Source: Bacteroidaceae bacterium (GTDB taxonomy: Bacteria; Bacteroidota; Bacteroidia; Bacteroidales; Bacteroidaceae). From it: a stretch of DNA of 6,819 bases. The position numbers were made by a program, and so were the translations under genes. Of this stretch, positions 1-5,408 are shown piece after piece (the stretch's first letter is position 1; each line of letters starts with the position of its first letter). The notes under the pieces were generated by a model that worked only from the letters and a program-made list of their open reading frames with translations, did not search any database and was not told the origin of the DNA. The stretch is taken from the NCBI GenBank assembly GCA_017961965.1, contig JAGCWG010000446.1:1-6819 (forward strand). Direction: 5' to 3'.

Positions 1-2075
1 ACTTGGTCACTTATCAGCTTATGCGTTCCGACGATTATATCAACCTTACCCTCTTCAAGTTCCTTGAGTACTTTCTTTGTTGCTGCCGTACTTCTTGCAC
101 GTGAGAGATATTCCACCCTTACAGGGAATTGTTCAAGTCGTTTCTTGAACGTCTGGTAATGTTGGTAAGCGAGTACAGTCGTAGGAACAAGTACAGCCAC
201 CTGTTTGTTGTCGCAAGCCGCCTTAAACGCAGCACGAACAGCCACTTCCGTCTTTCCAAAGCCTACATCGCCACACACGAGACGATCCATTGGGCGTTCC
301 TTCTCCATGTCAGCCTTGACATCCTGAGTTGCCTTGAGCTGGTCAGGCGTATCCTCGTACAGGAAGCTCGCCTCAAGCTCATGTTGCATGAACGAGTCAG
401 GACTAAACGCAAAACCTTTCTCCTTGAGACGCTGTGAGTAGAGCTTGATAAGGTCACGGGCAATATCCTTCACCTTGGTCTTTACCCTCTCCTTCATCTT
501 CTCCCACGCTCCAGTACCGAGACGGTTGACACGTGGCGGCTCACCTTCCTTAGCCTTGTATTTAGAGACCTTATGCAGAGAGTGAATGCTCACGAGGATG
601 AATCCGCCATCCGAATAATTGATTCGGATTTTCTCCTGCATCACGCCATTCTCATTCACACGCACAAGTCCACCGAAACGACCTACTCCGTGGTCAATAT
701 GAACCACATAATCGCCTGGCTCAAACTGTTGTATTTCTTTTAGAGTGAGAGCCACCTTACCCTTGTGTGCCTTGTCCGACTTCAGGTTATTCTTGTGGAA
801 TCGGTCAAATATCTGATGGTCGGTAAAGTAGCATCTCTTGTTTATATTGTCTATAAATCCTTCGTGAATAGCCTTGCCAACAGGTTCAAACACGACCTGT
901 TCATGCTCGCCCTGTGCCATCTCCGAGAAGATGTCCTGAAGACGTGCAATCTGTTTCTCGCTATCCGCAAAGATATTTATTCTATAGCCTTCCGTCTGAA
1001 GCCTTAGGAGTTCTGACTGTAGAAGTTCAAAGTTCTTGTGGAACAAAGGCTGAGGGCTCATACTGAAACGAACGACGGCATTAGACTTGCCCGATGTCTC
1101 GTCATCAAGTATTGTTGGGCGCAACTCGACCTTACGGAACCAAGACATACTACGGACAAAAGCCTGTCCCTCAACCATTACCTTGTCCTTGTCAAGGACC
1201 TCACCCTTGCCACCAGCCTCAGCACTCTCAACATTTATTGCAGAAAGCGAAAAGCCTTCGTCGTATATCTGTGCCACACGGTCGCATACGTACGCAAAAT
1301 CACGTGACACGACTACCGTCTCACGTGGCAGGAACTCAAGCATAGCCACATAGTCGCTCTCGCCACTTCCCATCTGCGATACGACAGTCATGCTGTCAAC
1401 CTTCTCGACCGACAGCTGCGACTGAACATCAAAGGTACGGATGCTGTCCACCTCATCGCCAAAGAAGTCTATACGATAAGGATTCTCCGAGGAGAACGAA
1501 TATACGTCCACGATACTACCTCTGACGGCAAACTGTCCCGGTTCGTACACATAGTCCTTACGAACAAAACCGAGAGCAAGCATACGTTTTTCAAGGTCGT
1601 TGACATCATACATTCCTCCCTTGCTTATGACTATGGTGTTTGCTTCCAGTTTCTTTTGCGAAACGACCTTCTCTGCAAGGGCATCAGGATACGTCACGAC
1701 AAGAAGTCGCTCATTCTGAGCCATACGGCTGAGCACTTCTGTCCTTAGAATCTCATTACCAGCATCCTTCTGGTTGTATTTTATCGCCCTCTTGTAGGAT
1801 GACGGAAAGAACAGAACCTTCTGGTCGTCCAGCATCTGCACGAGGTCATGATAGAAATAGCCTGCCGAGTCGGCATCATCAAGCACGAAGACCAACAAGG
1901 GCAAACCATCCTTTCCCTCCATCATCTTAGCGACGGAGGCAAATAACAAAGGCGCAGAAGAGCCAATAAGCCCCCCTACGTGAATATGTTCTATTGCTGA
2001 CGAGCAAATAGATTTACAAAGACTCTTGACTTCCTTATCCGAAGCCAAGAGCGACAGCAGTTTAGATATTTCCAA
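1..2075 (-). CDS. mfd: Transcription-repair coupling factor Mfd, N-terminal ~690 residues (3' end cut by window edge)
   Basis: Mfd is the cytoplasmic ATP-driven translocase that removes RNA polymerase stalled at DNA lesions and recruits UvrA for nucleotide excision repair. The frame is open from 2075 to the left edge, 691 codons of a family usually near 1,150. Numbering from the TTG at 2075: the UvrB-like N-terminal module includes FFPSSYKRAIKY and YEPGQFAVRGSIVDVY (about 176-191). The RNA polymerase interaction domain begins near 450 (EPGDYVVHIDHGVGRFGG). The RecG-like helicase part begins with YEDTPDQ and the Walker A motif GDVGFGKTE (602-610, catalytic Lys608), then VPTTVLA and IVGTHKLISDQ. 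The DEEQ Walker B box should lie about ten residues past the edge. No in-frame ATG or GTG lies between the upstream stop (2115-2117) and residue 51, which is already inside the conserved domain. TTG at 2075 (MEISKLLSLLASDKEVKSL) gives the N-terminal length expected for Bacteroidales Mfd; TTG codons at 2081, 2084, 2087 and 2108 are alternatives. Family call very sure, start less so. Confidence 0.95.
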   Translation of the reverse strand, partial: MEISKLLSLLASDKEVKSLCKSICSSAIEHIHVGGLIGSSAPLLFASVAKMMEGKDGLPLLVFVLDDADSAGYFYHDLVQMLDDQKVLFFPSSYKRAIKYNQKDAGNEILRTEVLSRMAQNERLLVVTYPDALAEKVVSQKKLEANTIVISKGGMYDVNDLEKRMLALGFVRKDYVYEPGQFAVRGSIVDVYSFSSENPYRIDFFGDEVDSIRTFDVQSQLSVEKVDSMTVVSQMGSGESDYVAMLEFLPRETVVVSRDFAYVCDRVAQIYDEGFSLSAINVESAEAGGKGEVLDKDKVMVEGQAFVRSMSWFRKVELRPTILDDETSGKSNAVVRFSMSPQPLFHKNFELLQSELLRLQTEGYRINIFADSEKQIARLQDIFSEMAQGEHEQVVFEPVGKAIHEGFIDNINKRCYFTDHQIFDRFHKNNLKSDKAHKGKVALTLKEIQQFEPGDYVVHIDHGVGRFGGLVRVNENGVMQEKIRINYSDGGFILVSIHSLHKVSKYKAKEGEPPRVNRLGTGAWEKMKERVKTKVKDIARDLIKLYSQRLKEKGFAFSPDSFMQHELEASFLYEDTPDQLKATQDVKADMEKERPMDRLVCGDVGFGKTEVAVRAAFKAACDNKQVAVLVPTTVLAYQHYQTFKKRLEQFPVRVEYLSRARSTAATKKVLKELEEGKVDIIVGTHKLISDQ

Positions 2076-2163
2076 TTTCAACAACAACAGGTCTGTACGA
2101 CCTTGCAAAACATTTTATATAGTCAAGCACTTCCTTACGTGGAAGGAGCGGCTTCACGTTCAT
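2062..2163 (-). CDS. Possible 33-codon upstream reading frame overlapping the mfd start
   Basis: An ATG at 2163 opens a 33-residue frame (MNVKPLLPRKEVLDYIKC...) in a different frame from mfd. It ends with TAA at 2062-2064, so it overlaps the proposed TTG start of mfd by 14 bases. Its ATG lies about 55 bases downstream of a candidate -7 element (2218-2225), so it would be the first ATG in the mfd leader. I recognise no homologue. It could be a translated leader that feeds ribosomes to the weak TTG start, a chance frame, or the remains of a longer Mfd N-terminus separated by a frameshift. The frame also extends upstream to an ATG at 2250, but that ATG precedes the candidate promoter. Confidence 0.3.
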   Translation of the reverse strand: MNVKPLLPRKEVLDYIKCFARSYRPVVVEIGNI

Positions 2164-2217
2164 ACTGATTACTCTCGTTCTGTTTTGCGTTCTTACTGGA
2201 GTAGAATCTACCATAGG

Positions 2218-2225
2218 CAAATCTA
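2218..2225 (-). promoter_or_regulatory. Candidate -7 promoter element for mfd (TAGATTTG)
   Basis: The minus strand reads TAGATTTG, matching the Bacteroidota -7 consensus TAnnTTTG. It lies about 140 bases upstream of the proposed mfd start, in the gap after the DUF4861 gene. Only a poor TTT is seen at the -33 distance. If used, mfd would have a leader of roughly 130 bases holding the short frame at 2062-2163. Confidence 0.4.
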
Positions 2226-2254
2226 AGTTAAATTGATAATATAAAATCATAACG

Positions 2255-2276
2255 ACTCAACTTGTGTTAGTTGAGT
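2255..2276 (-). terminator. Hairpin between the DUF4861 gene and mfd, possible terminator
   Basis: A perfect 8-bp inverted repeat, ACTCAACT / AGTTGAGT, is separated by a 6-base loop and starts 36 bases past the stop codon of the DUF4861 gene. On the minus strand it is followed by CGTTATGATTTTATATT, which is T-rich but not a clean T tract. It may be a weak intrinsic terminator or an mRNA 3'-end stabiliser. The stem is certain; the role is inferred from position. Confidence 0.45.
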
Positions 2277-2311
2277 TCTATTCATAATAACGCACCAGAA
2301 CGATTTTTATT

Positions 2312-3577
2312 TTATTTTTTCACCCTTATTTTTACAGGATGTTCAATTTTCTGTTTCCACTCGTCAAGAGAGGCGAACCAGTCACGCGCATTATGGTAGC
2401 CCTGTTCCTCCTTGTCCGCACAGAATGAGACATAATATCTTATCTTCTCTTTCTTAGGTCTCAACACATACACATAATTGAGTTCATCCTCAAAACTCTT
2501 ATCTACATACATCTGCGGAACATACACAGCCATGCCTATTGCCTCAGGTGCCCAGATATGCTTCTTACCCATATCTGGATAGTCACATCCCCACGAAGCC
2601 GCTATGCCGTCACGAATCCATCCTTCGGACTTATGCCCTCTGCGCACGCTATCCTCAGCCGTCACACCGACCTTCTGCACGCCAGTACAATATGTATGAT
2701 AACCCCTGTCCGTATTTACATCAACCTGCAAGTCACGATGTCCTGCAACAAGCGTGTAATATTGTCTTGTCGTCTCTTCAAAAAAAGAACCAGAACGACC
2801 AAACATTTCTCTACCTATATCATATACCTCGATGACCGTACGAAGAGGACCCGTTGTCACGACTCTCTGACCACGAATGCCCACATCTGTCCAATTAGCA
2901 ACCTTATCAGCCCCATTTCTTTTCAGGCTACCACATCCCATAGCCTTACCAGCCCAGAGCACATCCACACCATAGCCAGCCTTCAGCTGTTCAGCCGTTG
3001 TATAGAACTGTGTTTCTGGTAACTCTATCCTTCGATATTTCTTGCCATAGAGGTCTATGTTCTGCCGTTCGTCAAAGTATATGCGATAGCCTACAAGCTC
3101 ACTCTCTATCGTCACACCATGCATATAGATGTCATTGAAGAGATTAGTCGAGCCCTTAGCCTCAACCCTCAACAAATCTGGAAACTTATCCTTCTTGTCA
3201 CGAAACTGAAGGGCCGTATAGATTCTGTCCGTCCACTTTGTCGTATCTTGTTCTCCACAAATCTCGACATCTATGACCTTACGCGAATGTGCCTTGATGT
3301 CTGTTACAAAGAACAACTCGTCATTCTGCAAGTCTCCATCCATATCATCCAACTGATATTGAACAGGAGCACCATTATCCGTCACTCTGACATTCACGTC
3401 AATCCACTTTATACGATTGATTTCCTTTGACGTTATGACCACAGGCTCATCTTTCCTGTCATAATCACTCTCATTTGTAATCTCGACATGATAAACTTTT
3501 GGCTTTCTCATAACAGAAAACGCCATAGTGTCAGGCATAAGCCCAAGGCAGAAAAGTCCCAGCAGAATCTTCTTCAT
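2312..3577 (-). CDS. Secreted DUF4861-family protein
   Basis: The 421-residue product starts MKKILLGLFCLGL and has a signal peptide with a likely signal peptidase I cut after DTMA (residue 19). No lipobox cysteine fits, so it should be periplasmic or secreted rather than a lipoprotein. The rest resembles the DUF4861 family of Bacteroidota: an N-terminal beta-rich segment (VEITNESDYDRKDEPVVI), an acidic DMDGDLQNDELFFV stretch, a central RTVIEVYD/TTRQYYTLVAGHRDLQV region and a late WAPEAIGMAVYVP motif. Members are about this long and are often found near polysaccharide utilisation genes, suggesting a carbohydrate role, but I know of no firm activity. No SusC, SusD, glycoside hydrolase or lyase gene is in this window. 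ATG at 3577 is preferred over the in-frame TTG two codons upstream (3583) because it begins a normal MKK signal sequence. A -7 box lies 40 bases upstream. Family assignment is from pattern recognition. Confidence 0.8.
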   Translation of the reverse strand: MKKILLGLFCLGLMPDTMAFSVMRKPKVYHVEITNESDYDRKDEPVVITSKEINRIKWIDVNVRVTDNGAPVQYQLDDMDGDLQNDELFFVTDIKAHSRKVIDVEICGEQDTTKWTDRIYTALQFRDKKDKFPDLLRVEAKGSTNLFNDIYMHGVTIESELVGYRIYFDERQNIDLYGKKYRRIELPETQFYTTAEQLKAGYGVDVLWAGKAMGCGSLKRNGADKVANWTDVGIRGQRVVTTGPLRTVIEVYDIGREMFGRSGSFFEETTRQYYTLVAGHRDLQVDVNTDRGYHTYCTGVQKVGVTAEDSVRRGHKSEGWIRDGIAASWGCDYPDMGKKHIWAPEAIGMAVYVPQMYVDKSFEDELNYVYVLRPKKEKIRYYVSFCADKEEQGYHNARDWFASLDEWKQKIEHPVKIRVKK

Positions 3578-3617
3578 ATTCAATTTCTCGGTTAATCCGT
3601 TTCAATTATTTTCCTGA

Positions 3618-3645
3618 CAAAGATAGGAATAAAATGTCACACAAA
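3618..3645 (-). promoter_or_regulatory. Promoter of the DUF4861 gene (TTTG, 16 bases, TATCTTTG)
   Basis: On the minus strand a perfect -7 element TATCTTTG (3618-3625) is preceded 16 bases upstream by TTTG (3642-3645), a match to the Bacteroidota -33 element at slightly short spacing. Transcription would begin near 3610, giving a leader of about 30-35 bases before the ATG at 3577. The leader has no clear Shine-Dalgarno sequence. Confidence 0.65.
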
Positions 3646-3694
3646 AGCACTCTCCCCGACTTTTTTAATGTCATTTAACTTTGTGCTATACATC

Positions 3695-3710
3695 ACAAAC
3701 AATTATTTGT
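3695..3710. repeat. 16-base palindrome, operator-like
   Basis: The sequence ACAAACAATTATTTGT is a 16-base palindrome with one mismatched pair. It is nested inside an outer complementary pair (3682-3689 with 3725-3732, 8 bp including one G-U), so the whole 3682-3732 segment could fold as a nested hairpin if transcribed. It lies about 50 bases upstream of the DUF4861 -33 element, a distance compatible with a regulator site. No regulator is identifiable. Confidence 0.35.
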
Positions 3711-3772
3711 CCCTTTTTCCCAACATAGCATATAGTTAAACCACAAACGCAAAAATTTCAGGATAACGAAAA

Positions 3773-3813
3773 CGGATATGAACATCAAATATTGTCCTAA
3801 AGTTCATAGTCCG
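3773..3813. repeat. Imperfect inverted repeat next to the tandem array
   Basis: CGGATATGAAC (3773-3783) pairs with GTTCATAGTCCG (3802-3813), giving 11 base pairs with one bulged G around an 18-base loop. The right arm contributes the first TCCG of the tandem array that follows, so the two structures share sequence. It could be a protein site or an RNA stem; nothing shows that it is transcribed. Confidence 0.45.
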
Positions 3814-3863
3814 TTATTCGTCCGTAATACGTCCGTAATACGTCCGTAATTAGTCCGTACTTC
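3809..3863. repeat. Five tandem copies of an 11-base unit, GTCCGTAATAC
   Basis: Units are GTCCGTTATTC (3809-3819), GTCCGTAATAC (3820-3830), GTCCGTAATAC (3831-3841), GTCCGTAATTA (3842-3852) and GTCCGTACTTC (3853-3863). All five keep GTCCGT; two are identical. The junction CGTAATACG is itself a palindrome with a one-base centre. The 11-base period is close to one DNA helical turn, so identical faces line up. The array ends 9 bases before a TACTTTTG box on the plus strand, where an upstream activator or repressor array would sit. It is too short and lacks spacers, so it is not a CRISPR. Confidence 0.85.
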
Positions 3864-3872
3864 AAGAGTACC

Positions 3873-3880
3873 TACTTTTG
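3873..3880 (+). promoter_or_regulatory. Candidate -7 element TACTTTTG after the tandem array
   Basis: TACTTTTG matches TAnnTTTG and continues as TACC, an extension I associate with Bacteroidota promoters. No convincing TTG is seen at the -33 position, which is instead filled by the last tandem units and the small stem GTACT/AGTAC (3857-3871). A weak -33 plus an upstream repeat array would fit a promoter that needs an activator. It would serve the tiny frame at 3898 or give a second, longer mtaB transcript. Confidence 0.4.
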
Positions 3881-3897
3881 TACCATAGCCAAAAAAA

Positions 3898-3999
3898 ATG
3901 TGCATTTTGCGCATTTGCTTATTCCTCATCATTTTTGTCGTGCGAACACTAGTCTTTTACCACTATTCTGTGGGCACGCATTACCTTCTCTGGGCGTAA
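3898..3999 (+). CDS. Possible 33-residue single-span membrane protein
   Basis: An ATG at 3898, directly after eight A residues, opens 33 codons ending in TAA at 3997-3999. The product begins MCILRICLFLIIFVVRTLVF and ends in HYLLWA; residues 6-15 and 18-21 are strongly hydrophobic, interrupted by Arg16, enough for a short membrane span. The ATG is 17 bases after the TACTTTTG box, nearly the same -7-to-ATG distance as for mtaB (18 bases). There is no Shine-Dalgarno sequence, as is usual in this phylum. I know of no homologue. T-rich DNA gives hydrophobic frames by chance, so this is only a candidate. Confidence 0.25.
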   Translation: MCILRICLFLIIFVVRTLVFYHYSVGTHYLLWA

Positions 4000-4083
4000 C
4001 ATCCGATTCGTTTTCTTGTTGCTCATTTTATTCTCAAATTTCAGTTTTCAGATAGTTAGTTCAAATATCTTAAAATACTTTCG

Positions 4084-4091
4084 TATCTTTG
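4084..4091 (+). promoter_or_regulatory. -7 element TATCTTTG of the mtaB operon
   Basis: A perfect TAnnTTTG match lies 18 bases before the mtaB ATG. Transcription would start near 4098, leaving a leader of only about 12 bases without a Shine-Dalgarno sequence. No clear -33 TTTG is seen. The box contains the in-frame TTG at 4089, which therefore cannot be a translation start if this promoter is used. Confidence 0.65.
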
Positions 4092-4109
4092 TGGCAAATT
4101 TACGAAAAA

Positions 4110-5408
4110 ATGATTGATTCAAGCATACTTCAAGGTAAAAAGGCAGCTTATTTCACACTTGGATGCAAGTTGAATTTTGCCGAGACTTCTACTGTTGCAC
4201 AGGAGTTGCAACGATACGGAGTGACCAAGGCACAGAAGGGTGAGACGGCAGACATCTGTATCGTCAACACTTGTTCCGTGACTGAGGTTGCCGACCACAA
4301 ATGCCGTCAAGCCATTCACAAGCTCGTGAAGCATAATCCAGGCGCATTTGTCGTCGTCACAGGTTGCTATGCACAACTTAAGCCGCAGGAAATAATCGAG
4401 ACACCAGGCGTTGACCTTGTTCTTGGTTCAAACGAGAAGGGCAACATCATCCCGATGATTATGGATAAGATGACAGGTGCTCATACTGTGCGCACGGCTG
4501 AGATTCTTAACTTTGCGCCATCCTGTTCACGAGGCGACCGTACGCGTTACTTCCTCAAGGTACAGGACGGATGCAACTACTATTGTACATATTGTACCAT
4601 TCCTATTGCACGTGGACGTTCTCGCAACGGAAGCATAGAATCACTCGTGAAGCAGGCTGAACAGGTGGCTAAGGATGGTGGCAAGGAGATTGTCATCACA
4701 GGAGTTAATATAGGCGACTTCGGCCATACAACAGGCGAGACATTCTTTGACCTCGTCAAGGCACTCGACAACGTGGAGGGCATAGAGCGTTACCGCATTT
4801 CAAGTATCGAGCCAAACCTCCTTACGGACGAGATTATCGAGTATTGCGCAACATCCAAGAAGTTCATGCCTCATTTCCACATACCTCTCCAGTCAGGTTC
4901 GGACGATGTACTCAAACTCATGAAGCGCAAGTACGACACGGCTCTCTTCCGTCACAAGATAGAACTTATCAAGTCGCTCATGCCACATTGCTTTATCGGG
5001 GTGGATGTAATTGTTGGTACACGTGGCGAGACACCCGAATACTTTGAGGATGCCTACAACTTTATAAAGAGTCTTCCGATAAGTCAGCTTCACGTATTCT
5101 CATACTCGGAGCGTCCTGGTACAAAGGCTCTTGAGATACCATACATAGTGACTCCACAGGTCAAGAAGGAACGCAGCCAACGACTGCTCGCTCTCTCGGT
5201 GGAGAAACTGAAAGAGTTCTACACCTCACAAATAGGACAGGTGCGTCCCGTTCTCTTTGAACACGCTCCTAAGTCAAAGCCTATGCATGGCTTTACGGAC
5301 AATTACGTGAAGGTGGAGATTTCGAATAATCCGGAACAGGACAACAAGATTATTACCGTCACCCTTGGTGACTTCAACAAGGAAGGAGATGCCCTATGCG
5401 CAAAGTAG
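4110..5408 (+). CDS. mtaB: tRNA t6A37 methylthiotransferase MtaB (radical SAM)
   Basis: MtaB adds a methylthio group to C2 of N6-threonylcarbamoyladenosine at position 37 of ANN-decoding tRNAs, giving ms2t6A, which steadies codon-anticodon pairing. The 432-residue product has the full methylthiotransferase layout: an N-terminal UPF0004 domain with cluster cysteines Cys19 (TLGCKLN), Cys55 (VNTCSV) and Cys86 (TGCYAQL); a radical SAM domain with CNYYCTYC (Cys155, Cys159, Cys162) followed by GVNIGDFG, RISSIEPNLLTDEI, HFHIPLQSGSD and GVDVIVGTRGET; and a C-terminal TRAM-like segment ending MHGFTDNYVKVEI. The CKLNFAET and FGHTTGE wording fits MtaB rather than MiaB or RimO. ATG at 4110 is chosen over the in-frame TTG at 4089 because the TTG lies inside the -7 box. 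The 3' end overlaps the next gene by 13 bases, so the two are translationally linked. All catalytic cysteines are present. Confidence 0.94.
   Translation: MIDSSILQGKKAAYFTLGCKLNFAETSTVAQELQRYGVTKAQKGETADICIVNTCSVTEVADHKCRQAIHKLVKHNPGAFVVVTGCYAQLKPQEIIETPGVDLVLGSNEKGNIIPMIMDKMTGAHTVRTAEILNFAPSCSRGDRTRYFLKVQDGCNYYCTYCTIPIARGRSRNGSIESLVKQAEQVAKDGGKEIVITGVNIGDFGHTTGETFFDLVKALDNVEGIERYRISSIEPNLLTDEIIEYCATSKKFMPHFHIPLQSGSDDVLKLMKRKYDTALFRHKIELIKSLMPHCFIGVDVIVGTRGETPEYFEDAYNFIKSLPISQLHVFSYSERPGTKALEIPYIVTPQVKKERSQRLLALSVEKLKEFYTSQIGQVRPVLFEHAPKSKPMHGFTDNYVKVEISNNPEQDNKIITVTLGDFNKEGDALCAK
5383..5388 (+). promoter_or_regulatory. Shine-Dalgarno-like AAGGAG inside the end of mtaB
   Basis: AAGGAG lies seven bases before the ATG of the glycosyltransferase gene and within the last codons of mtaB. 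It is the only strong Shine-Dalgarno sequence before a start in this window. It supports the start at 5396 and reinitiation after mtaB, although chance within coding sequence cannot be excluded. Confidence 0.5.

Larger units (their letters stand above)
3584..4083. other. Divergent intergenic region, about 500 bases, repeat-rich
   Basis: This stretch separates the minus-strand DUF4861 gene from the plus-strand mtaB operon. No long coding frame is present. It holds the DUF4861 promoter (3618-3645), a 16-base palindrome (3695-3710), an imperfect long inverted repeat (3773-3813), an 11-base tandem array (3809-3863), a -7-like box (3873-3880) and a 33-codon frame (3898-3999). Positions 4000-4070 show nothing I can interpret. 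No tRNA, rRNA, CRISPR or mobile-element end is visible. Confidence 0.7.

Noticed and set aside
129..1353. Several plus-strand frames of 80-100 codons inside the mfd region
   Set aside because: They are antisense to a continuous, well-conserved Mfd frame and their products have no recognisable domain.
2539..3430. Plus-strand frames of about 100-150 codons opposite the DUF4861 gene
   Set aside because: They are antisense shadows of a coherent secreted protein with a signal peptide and promoter.
3578..3583. TTG at 3583 as start of the DUF4861 protein
   Set aside because: The ATG two codons later gives a standard MKK signal peptide start; the difference is only two residues.
3676..3683. TAACTTTG on the plus strand as a further promoter
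   Set aside because: It matches TAnnTTTG, but no -33 element is present and no plus-strand gene or clear RNA follows within the next 190 bases; such matches are expected by chance in AT-rich DNA.
3809..3863. Tandem array considered as a CRISPR or an origin with iterons
   Set aside because: Units are 11 bases, contiguous and without spacers; no cas, rep or dnaA genes or DnaA boxes are nearby.
4089..4109. Extending MtaB seven codons upstream to the TTG at 4089
   Set aside because: That TTG lies inside the TATCTTTG -7 box, and the ATG at 4110 gives the usual MID...KKAAYFTLGCKLN beginning.
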